Assembly: GCA_013867245.1 (NCBI GenBank)
Contig: JACENB010000054.1
Span: 1-5,346 of the forward strand
Length of the DNA: 5,346 bases
Origin: Nitrosopumilaceae archaeon
Lineage (GTDB): Archaea; Thermoproteota; Nitrososphaeria; Nitrososphaerales; Nitrosopumilaceae
Direction: 5' to 3'
The notes beneath the pieces are model-generated. The model saw nothing but the letters and a program-made list of their open reading frames with translations. It searched no databases and was not told where the DNA came from. This document shows positions 1 to 5,165 of this stretch, in pieces. Numbering within the stretch: the first letter of the stretch is position 1; every line of letters begins with the position of its first letter. The translations under genes and the position numbers were made by a program.

Positions 1-121
1 GATCAAAGCAAAAATTGTTAAGAAATCAAAAATTCGTTCAGGGATCTATACGCTTATCATTGGTGGAATTGCAGCAACTGTCGCCTATTTTGTAGGATAT
101 GGATTAAATTTTCTAGTTTAA
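1..121 (+). CDS. C-terminal fragment of a VIT1/CCC1-family (DUF125) membrane transporter, partial
   Basis: An open frame starts at base 2 and ends at the TAA at 119-121, giving 39 residues that begin IKAKIVKKSKIRSGIYTLII and finish YFVGYGLNFLV. It has a basic stretch (KAKIVKKSKIR), then one hydrophobic helix of about 22 residues containing a GGIAATVAYFVGYG pattern. This resembles the last helix of VIT1/CCC1 proteins, which typically end in a basic segment, a short helix with Gly and Ala, and 'yxxG' just before the stop. Those proteins move iron or manganese across membranes. The start lies outside the window, so size and metal-site residues cannot be checked. The permease start codon follows after only 12 bp on the same strand, so the two are probably co-transcribed. 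The frame is solid; the family call is a moderate inference from a short tail. Confidence 0.55.
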   Translation, partial: IKAKIVKKSKIRSGIYTLIIGGIAATVAYFVGYGLNFLV

Positions 122-133
122 GAGAAAACAGAG

Positions 134-1429
134 ATGGCTGAACTACATCGTCACATGGGACTTTTTCATCTTACTATGTATGGTGTGGGATTAATTCTAG
201 GTGCAGGAATCTACGTCCTAATTGGTGAAGCTGCAGGGTTTGCTGGAAATTCAATGTGGATATCATTTTTACTAGGTGGAGTAGTTGCTATGTTTGCTGG
301 ATTAAGTTATGCAGAACTTTCTGCACTATATCCAAAAGCTGCTGCAGAATATACTTTTGTAAAAAATGCTTTCAAGAATAGATTTTTTGGATTTATTATA
401 GGATGGCTCACTGCAATTACATCGATAATTGTTGCAGCTACAGTTGCTTTAGGATTTGGTGGTTATCTAACTCAGTTCATAGAACTGCCTATTACAATTG
501 GAGCAATAATTCTAATTGTAATTTTATCAGTTGTGAATTTTATTGGAATTAAAGAATCAGCATGGGCAAATACTATTTTTGCATTGGTTACTGCTGCAGG
601 ACTTGTTCTAATCATTTTTCTTGGGTTTTCAATGGAACCAGTTGAAACAATTGATTATTTTGAGGCACCAAGTGGTATTACAGGCATAATTCTTGCATTT
701 GTTTTGATTTTCTTTGCATTTATTGGGTTTGAGGATATGGCAAATGTTGCTGAAGAAGTAAAAAGACCAAAGAAAACAATTCCAAGAGCAATTATTTTGT
801 CGGTAGTAATTACCGGGATAATTTACATTCTAGTTTCTCTAGCAGCAATTAGAATTCTAAATTGGGAGGATTTAGCAGCATCTTCTGCTCCTTTAGCTGA
901 TGTAGCTCATTCAGCAATTGGTATGAATGGAAGTATTACACTATCCCTTATCGCACTTTTTGCTACAGCAAGTACTGTGCTAATTACACTAGTTGCTGGG
1001 GCCAGAATTCTATACGGAATGGCAAAAAGTGGAACTCTGCCTGAGTTTTTAGGTAGGGTACATCCTAAGACAAAAACACCTTGGATTGCAGTAATTGGAA
1101 TTTTAGTTACTTCCATTGCATTTGCTTTTGTAGGAGATATTGTAATAATTGCAAATATTGTGGTTTTTGCTGTAGTAATTACATTTGCAGCAATTAATTT
1201 AGCAGTAATTGTTCTCAGATATACTGAACCTGTTTTAGAAAGGCCATTCAGAGTTCCAGTGAATATTGGAAAATTTCCAATTTTGCCATTGTTTGGGTTT
1301 GGAACAACTGCTTACATGGCATTACAATTTGAGATAGAAATAGTTCTTGTAGGACTAGCAATTATTGCAATTGGAGCTGTTTTGTATTTATTTTTGAGAA
1401 GAAGAAAAGATTTTATGAATTCTGATTAG
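134..1429 (+). CDS. APC-superfamily amino acid/polyamine permease
   Basis: A 431-residue integral membrane protein, predicted to carry an amino acid or related amine across the cytoplasmic membrane by proton or ion symport or exchange. About 12 hydrophobic segments can be drawn, at roughly 10-34, 41-63, 84-108, 120-138, 145-165, 182-206, 220-240, 268-290, 317-335, 337-360, 384-400 and 401-421. Family signatures are the broken helix 1 (GVGLILGAGIY, 17-27), whose backbone binds the substrate amino and carboxyl groups in this fold; helix 6 and its loop (GFEDMANVAEEVKRPKKTIP, 198-217); and RILYGMAKSGTLPEFLGRVH (291-310). The length is slightly below the common 450-500. The C-terminus is a short basic cytosolic tail. 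The ATG at 134 gives a suitable lead into helix 1; a second Met at residue 8 (base 155) is possible but less likely. No Shine-Dalgarno site is visible, and translation may rely on the upstream gene 12 bp away. Closest in style to the cationic amino acid/APA groups, but the substrate cannot be read from sequence. Confidence 0.92.
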   Translation: MAELHRHMGLFHLTMYGVGLILGAGIYVLIGEAAGFAGNSMWISFLLGGVVAMFAGLSYAELSALYPKAAAEYTFVKNAFKNRFFGFIIGWLTAITSIIVAATVALGFGGYLTQFIELPITIGAIILIVILSVVNFIGIKESAWANTIFALVTAAGLVLIIFLGFSMEPVETIDYFEAPSGITGIILAFVLIFFAFIGFEDMANVAEEVKRPKKTIPRAIILSVVITGIIYILVSLAAIRILNWEDLAASSAPLADVAHSAIGMNGSITLSLIALFATASTVLITLVAGARILYGMAKSGTLPEFLGRVHPKTKTPWIAVIGILVTSIAFAFVGDIVIIANIVVFAVVITFAAINLAVIVLRYTEPVLERPFRVPVNIGKFPILPLFGFGTTAYMALQFEIEIVLVGLAIIAIGAVLYLFLRRRKDFMNSD

Positions 1430-2082
1430 TTCTTTTTAGATTTTGCAAGTGCGACAACTGCAATTGCTATTCCGATTAGACCAACACCAATTCCTGCATA
1501 ACCCATATCCATTTGTTGTTTAGTTTCTTCTAGTAGTTGCACTGAATCTTTTAGTTCACCAATATCCTCAATCAATGCAGTGTGTCCATCTATCATTTGT
1601 TGTACAGTAATATCAGATGGCTCAGGGAATTCAATGTAAGAACGTTCTGCTACTTTTGGAGGATGCATTGATAAACTAATCGGAGTGTCTTCAATCGAAC
1701 CTAACACATTTGCTTGATAAAATCCTGAAACAGTTGGATTTACAAATGCATAGTATTTTCCAGGAATGTCATGATCAGGTGATAACGGAAGATTGATACT
1801 TTCATCATTGTAAACTAATTGCATCTTTACTGTTTTTTTCAAGCCTTCAATTCCATTTTGAAATTCTTGAGATTCTGCACATTTCATAGGTTCTAATATT
1901 TCAGGACATGCAATTAATGGACTAACATAGAATTCAATTCCATTAGTTTCTCCTGAAACAACTGGTTCATTCATCCAACCAATTTCAACCCTATATTCTC
2001 CTACTGCATCAATAGTATGTCCATAAGCAGCACCAAATGAGCTTGGAATTAGTAATAAAAGAAATAGAATTTGGAGTCTCAT
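1426..2082 (-). CDS. Secreted membrane-anchored protein with an Ig-like (CopC/YtkA-like) domain and short coiled coil
   Basis: 218 residues. An N-terminal signal peptide (hydrophobic core about 3-16) has a plausible cleavage site after AYG (19-21), leaving His22 as the mature N-terminus. Residues 27-155 look like a beta-sandwich domain with motifs GEYRVEIGWMNEPVVSGETN (28-47) and IPGKYYAFVNPTVSGFYQ (106-123), followed by a Gly-Ser-Ile turn. This pattern occurs in exported, often copper-linked, hypothetical proteins of archaea and bacteria. Cys59 and Cys68 sit close together in an inserted loop and could form a disulfide. Residues 160-190 form an amphipathic, coiled-coil-like helix, then a transmembrane helix (about 195-213) and the basic tail KSKKN, so the domain should face outside. 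The ATG at 2082 is the first usable start; upstream in-frame codons offer only poor ones before a stop. It follows glutamine synthetase by 69 bp but seems to have its own promoter. Topology is well supported; function is not known. Confidence 0.85.
   Translation of the reverse strand: MRLQILFLLLLIPSSFGAAYGHTIDAVGEYRVEIGWMNEPVVSGETNGIEFYVSPLIACPEILEPMKCAESQEFQNGIEGLKKTVKMQLVYNDESINLPLSPDHDIPGKYYAFVNPTVSGFYQANVLGSIEDTPISLSMHPPKVAERSYIEFPEPSDITVQQMIDGHTALIEDIGELKDSVQLLEETKQQMDMGYAGIGVGLIGIAIAVVALAKSKKN
1433..1444 (+). terminator. Possible T-tract terminator for the permease transcript, inside the opposing gene
   Basis: Just after the permease TAG (1427-1429) the plus strand has TTTTT at 1433-1437 and TTTT at 1441-1444. 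Archaeal RNA polymerase can terminate on oligo-T runs without a hairpin. The tract lies within the last codons of the convergent gene, because the two genes overlap and leave no spacer. No stem was found. The tract is visible; its role is inferred, and the bases also encode the Lys/Asn-rich end of the opposing protein. Confidence 0.3.
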
Positions 2083-2085
2083 GCT

Positions 2086-2113
2086 AAAAAAACCATTTTT
2101 GATTTTAAAAATG
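2086..2113 (-). terminator. Hairpin plus T7 tract downstream of glutamine synthetase
   Basis: Reading leftward from the glutamine synthetase stop, the minus strand has CATTTTT (2113-2107), a 6-base loop AAAATC, the exact complement AAAAATG (2100-2094), one G, then seven T (2092-2086). A stem followed by a T-run is a standard 3'-end signal, and the T-run alone can stop archaeal polymerase. The stem is AT-rich with a single G-C pair, so the T7 tract is probably the working part. It ends only 3 bases before the next gene's ATG, which supports separate transcription of that gene. Confidence 0.45.
2103..2111 (-). promoter_or_regulatory. Probable TATA box for the secreted protein gene
   Basis: On the minus strand TTTTTAAAA lies with its centre about 25 bp before the ATG at 2082. 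That spacing matches an archaeal TATA box feeding a leaderless transcript beginning at or next to the start codon, and no Shine-Dalgarno sequence is present. The same bases are part of an inverted repeat that may also act as the 3' end of the glutamine synthetase transcript. Judged by position and composition only, in AT-rich DNA. Confidence 0.4.
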
Positions 2114-2151
2114 TTCTATGTTAGTCAGTAAAGATTTGAGGTTTGTACCAA

Positions 2152-3597
2152 TTATGCATCAGCATACATTGAAACTTCCCAAGCTGTAGGAGTTTGGGCA
2201 AATGCAACATATTCTTTGTATTTTAATTCAGAATAAACATCAAGAAAATCTTTGGTGAAAATTTCTTCAAGGAATTTTGAATCAGATGCCAAGGAATCAA
2301 GGGCACCTTTTAGTGATACAGGTAATGAACCAATTCTATATTCTCTTTTCTTTTCTGTAGAAAGTTTGTAGACATTTTCTTCAATTGGATCTCCCGGATC
2401 AATTTTATTTTTTATTCCATCCAAGCCTGCAAGTAATAACGCAGCCTCTAAAAGATAGATATTTGCAGTAGGATCAGGAACTCTATATTCAAGTCGTTTA
2501 CTTTTTTCTTGATTTCTATTATACATTGGAACTCGTATTGCAGCAGATCTATTTGCCAATCCCCAACAAACATTGACAGGTGCTTCAAAACCTGGAACAA
2601 GTCGTTTATACGAATTGGTGGTTGGATTTGAAATAGCACATAATGCTGATGCATGACTCATAATTCCTCCAATATAGTATCGTCCAGTTTGACTCATTTG
2701 TGCAAGTTCATCATTTTCATCATACATTGCATTTGAATTTTCATTCCACAAGCTTTGATGAGTATGCATTGCAGATGCATTATCGCCAAAAATTGGTTTT
2801 GGCATAAATGTTGCAACTTTATTTTTTCGTTTAGCCTTAACTTTAACTAAATTTTTTACTCCAATTACATTGTCAGCCATTTGTATCATTTCATCATATA
2901 CAAGGTTAATTTCACATTGACCAGAAGTTGCTACTTCATGATGTTCAGCTTCAATTCTAATTCCAAAGTAATTGTATAAATCATCACAAACATCTTTTCT
3001 AAATCCTTCAAGCGTGTCTTTGGGTTGAGATGGATAGTATCCTTCTTTGATATCAATTGCAGTACTTACATTTCCTTTAGCCCATGGAGATTCTTTAGAT
3101 TCAATGGAATAACCTGAACCGCCATACGAATGTGTTGCTGCATAGGGAGATGGATAAACATTGATGGTATCAAATACAAAAAATTCTATTTCAGGTCCCC
3201 AATTTGTATGAGTAAATCCAAATTCGGCTAGTTTCTTTGATGCTTTATGTGCAATACTTCTCGAATCTCTATTGTATCTTGAACTCTCATCTGTGCTACC
3301 ATCATACAAATCACAAAATATTCTAGCATTCTTCCTATGCCCTGGATCATAGTCGGGTGGAAGAATTTTAAATGAATTTGGATCAGGCATTAAAATCATA
3401 TCAGAATTATTTACAGATTTAAAACCAACAATTGAACTTGCATCTAATTTCTCAAGACCGTTAACAAAACTACTATTATCAATTGCATAACTTGGCATTC
3501 CAACATTATGTAATTCTCCAAAAATATCTACAAACCAAAAATCAATGAATGCAATCTTTTCATCTTGTATTTTTTGGAGTACCTGTTCTACGTTCAC
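2152..3597 (-). CDS. glnA: Glutamine synthetase, type I
   Basis: 481 residues; makes glutamine from glutamate, ammonia and ATP in the cytosol, the main ammonium assimilation step with glutamate synthase or dehydrogenase. The N-terminal beta-grasp domain carries LDASSIVGF (51-59) and SDMILMPDP (65-73), supplying Asp52 and Asp66 (E. coli Asp50, Asp64) to the neighbouring subunit. Metal ligands are Glu136 and Glu138 (WGPEIEFF), Glu221 (HHEVATSGQ), Glu229, His278 and Glu370. Substrate and phosphate contacts are Arg332, flap Glu338 (LVPGFEAP), Arg350, Arg355 and Arg372. Length and the segment between about 157 and 186 resemble the GSI-beta branch. Tyr410 matches the adenylylated Tyr397, but the following sequence is KLSTEK rather than DLPPEE, so adenylylation is unlikely. 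Odd points are DGSS to DASS (Ala53) and GSGMH to ASAMH (Ala274, Ala276). The start is GTG; an in-frame TGA lies four codons upstream. The KamA-like gene is 72 bp upstream on the same strand. Confidence 0.96.
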   Translation of the reverse strand: MNVEQVLQKIQDEKIAFIDFWFVDIFGELHNVGMPSYAIDNSSFVNGLEKLDASSIVGFKSVNNSDMILMPDPNSFKILPPDYDPGHRKNARIFCDLYDGSTDESSRYNRDSRSIAHKASKKLAEFGFTHTNWGPEIEFFVFDTINVYPSPYAATHSYGGSGYSIESKESPWAKGNVSTAIDIKEGYYPSQPKDTLEGFRKDVCDDLYNYFGIRIEAEHHEVATSGQCEINLVYDEMIQMADNVIGVKNLVKVKAKRKNKVATFMPKPIFGDNASAMHTHQSLWNENSNAMYDENDELAQMSQTGRYYIGGIMSHASALCAISNPTTNSYKRLVPGFEAPVNVCWGLANRSAAIRVPMYNRNQEKSKRLEYRVPDPTANIYLLEAALLLAGLDGIKNKIDPGDPIEENVYKLSTEKKREYRIGSLPVSLKGALDSLASDSKFLEEIFTKDFLDVYSELKYKEYVAFAQTPTAWEVSMYADA

Positions 3598-3618
3598 TAA
3601 TAATATTCAAAAATTGTT

Positions 3619-3638
3619 TTACTAATGTGGTTTAGTAA
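3619..3638. promoter_or_regulatory. Perfect 7-6-7 inverted repeat in the glutamine synthetase promoter region; candidate operator
   Basis: TTACTAA (3619-3625), spacer TGTGGT, TTAGTAA (3632-3638): both arms match exactly. It lies 22-41 bp before the GTG start of glutamine synthetase and so covers the place where a TATA box would sit for a leaderless transcript; the minus-strand TTAGTAAAA next to the start-proximal arm could be that box. The arms hold only one G-C pair each, so an RNA stem would be weak and a protein-binding DNA site is more plausible. A run of five T on the minus strand (3613-3609) follows and could weakly terminate the upstream transcript. The repeat is seen directly; its function is inferred. 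Confidence 0.4.
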
Positions 3639-3669
3639 GTTAGAATTGTCAATATGGTCAGGTTAAATT

Positions 3670-5034
3670 TTAGGCTTCAGGATAATCATCATTTGGATGA
3701 GATTTTTTGAAATTGTTCATCTCATCTTCAAAAAAGAATTTATCAGTTAGTGCTGGTTTAAGATCATCTAACCAGATTGCATTTTCATCATATTTTGCAA
3801 AGAATGGCACTTGCACCCAGTCAGGGTTTCTACCCTGTAAAAATCTCAGAACAATTACTTTTTGATCACTTAGTTGCGCAGTTCCTATAACATGCACTTT
3901 TCCAGGGGTTGCAGACATACTAGGTCCACGTACAGTTCGTGCTAATCCACTTACCGAAGAATATGCTTTTCTAAAGATTTCATATGCTCTGACTAAAGGC
4001 ACGCCAAAGTAATGTTGTGCGCCCGTATCTCTTACAACAAACATGTAGTAAGGAATACAACCAAGTTGAACCTGTTTTGTCCACATTTTTGCCCACATTT
4101 CTGCATCATCATTGATATGAGCTAAAATGGGTGATTGGGTTCTAATCTGAGCACCAGTTTTTCTTATTTCTTTAATTGCAGATTTTACAGCATCAGTTGA
4201 TAATTCATTTAGATGATTAAAGTGAGCCATAAATGCAAGATGTAATCCGTTGTCAGAAATCTTTTTGAAAACTTCCAGCATTTCTTGAGAATCTGAATCA
4301 GTCAAAAATTTGTAAGGCCAATAAGAAAGAGCCTTTGTTCCAATTCTGATAGTTTTGAGATTTGGTAATTTTGCTTCAAGTAATGCATCAACATATTTTG
4401 AAAACATTTTAGCTTTCATGATCATTGGATCACCGCCAGTGAAAAGAACATCAGTAATTTCAGGATGTTCTGAAACATATTGGACAAGTTGTTCTCCTTC
4501 CTGCATTGCAAATTTCATTTCATCCATTCCTACAAACTGTGGCCATCTAAAACAAAAACTACAATATGCATGACATGTCTGGCTTTGACTAGGGAAGAAT
4601 AGACAGGTTTCTTTGTATTTATGTTGCATTCCATACAATTTTGTACCATCTTTTAGGGATGGAACATTCAATTCCATTTGACCAGCAGGATGAGGATTAA
4701 GTTGTAAACGAATTTCATTTGCAACGTTTGCTATTTCCTTTTTATCAGAAGTATTTTTTAGAGTATTTTCCATTTTTGCATAATGTTCTGGTTTTAACAT
4801 TCCTTTCTGAGGGAATGTAAGAACATACATTGGATCAATTGGGATATTATTCCAATCAATTAATTGTTCAACAACATAGTTGTTTGCTTTAAATGGTAAA
4901 ACATTTCCCACAACTTCCATTTCAAATTGTTTTTCTTCAGAAATATTCTGAATCTGTGGAAGATCACGAAAATTTGATAGTGTATATGATTTTAGTGAAG
5001 GAGAATCACCCCAAACTGATTCTACATAGGTCAT
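3670..5034 (-). CDS. KamA-family radical SAM aminomutase homologue (lysine 2,3-aminomutase-like; substrate probably not lysine)
   Basis: 454 residues; a cytosolic radical SAM/PLP protein of the family that shifts an amino group from carbon 2 to carbon 3 of an amino acid. The 4Fe-4S/SAM motif is CHAYCSFC (Cys154, Cys158, Cys161), followed by Arg163, matching lysine mutase Arg134 that binds the substrate carboxylate. HKY (138-140) precedes it. FTGGDP (198-203) is the SAM-binding GGDP strand; AHFNHLNE (270-277), RTQSPILAHIND (298-309) and PYYMF (328-332) match the mutase barrel. PGK (377-379) places Lys379 at the PLP lysine (Lys337). Lysine mutase Asp293 and Asp330, which grip the side-chain amine, align with Arg335 and Ser372. 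The known enzyme's zinc cysteines are absent, and the N-terminus is about 29 residues longer. FCFRWPQFVG marks a distinct subfamily of unknown substrate. A TAA codon directly precedes the ATG, fixing the start. Glutamine synthetase follows 72 bp downstream. Confidence 0.9.
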   Translation of the reverse strand: MTYVESVWGDSPSLKSYTLSNFRDLPQIQNISEEKQFEMEVVGNVLPFKANNYVVEQLIDWNNIPIDPMYVLTFPQKGMLKPEHYAKMENTLKNTSDKKEIANVANEIRLQLNPHPAGQMELNVPSLKDGTKLYGMQHKYKETCLFFPSQSQTCHAYCSFCFRWPQFVGMDEMKFAMQEGEQLVQYVSEHPEITDVLFTGGDPMIMKAKMFSKYVDALLEAKLPNLKTIRIGTKALSYWPYKFLTDSDSQEMLEVFKKISDNGLHLAFMAHFNHLNELSTDAVKSAIKEIRKTGAQIRTQSPILAHINDDAEMWAKMWTKQVQLGCIPYYMFVVRDTGAQHYFGVPLVRAYEIFRKAYSSVSGLARTVRGPSMSATPGKVHVIGTAQLSDQKVIVLRFLQGRNPDWVQVPFFAKYDENAIWLDDLKPALTDKFFFEDEMNNFKKSHPNDDYPEA

Positions 5035-5051
5035 TTAGTAAATAGTATGTT

Positions 5052-5069
5052 TACCCTTGTTAAAGGTTA
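5052..5069 (-). promoter_or_regulatory. Imperfect inverted repeat at the expected promoter of the aminomutase gene
   Basis: TACCCTT (5052-5058), GTTA, AAGGTTA (5063-5069): 6 of 7 positions pair. Its centre is about 26 bp before the ATG at 5034, where a TATA box for a leaderless transcript would lie; the minus strand here reads CTTTAACAA, a weak TATA-like element. It could be an operator or chance. TTAGTAA, an arm of the repeat upstream of glutamine synthetase, also occurs once right before this start codon (5035-5041). Confidence 0.25.
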
Positions 5070-5095
5070 CAGGCTCAACACGCACAAAATTTTTC

Positions 5096-5103
5096 TATAA
5101 ATA
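5096..5103 (+). promoter_or_regulatory. TATA box (TATAAATA) in the divergent intergenic region
   Basis: TATAAATA is a good archaeal TATA element. On the plus strand it would start transcription near 5120-5130, leaving a leader of about 40 bases before the ATG at 5166. The complement (TATTTATA) could instead serve the minus-strand aminomutase gene with a leader of similar length. The plus-strand reading is preferred because no better box precedes 5166. The rest of the 131-bp spacer shows no tRNA or other gene. Confidence 0.45.
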
Positions 5104-5165
5104 ATGATAAGATGCCTTAACGTTTGTATTCTAGGACGCGGATTGTAGTAAGATAGTGATTAGTT

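Noticed and set aside
907..1116. 69-codon open frame on the minus strand inside the permease
   Set aside because: Antisense to a well-supported permease; its protein shows no domain, and it is explained by AT-rich codon use.
2153..2166. Small inverted repeat TATGC-ATCA-GCATA at the end of the glutamine synthetase gene
   Set aside because: Only 5 bp per arm, within coding sequence, with no T-run next to it; the signal at 2086-2113 is better as a terminator.
2448..2654. 68-codon open frame overlapping glutamine synthetase on the same strand
   Set aside because: Out-of-frame shadow of a strongly conserved enzyme; the protein is low in complexity and has no recognisable features.
4355..4573. 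72-codon open frame antisense to the aminomutase homologue
   Set aside because: Covers the conserved radical SAM region on the other strand; no ribosome site, promoter or family resemblance.
5104..5148. 14-codon frame (ATG at 5104) just before the right-edge gene, considered as a leader peptide
   Set aside because: It begins right at the TATA box, upstream of the likely transcript start, and shows no attenuator structure.
5035..5165. Possible tRNA or small RNA gene in the largest intergenic space
   Set aside because: No cloverleaf, TpsiC-like sequence or GC-rich island of suitable length; only the TATA box and a weak inverted repeat are visible.
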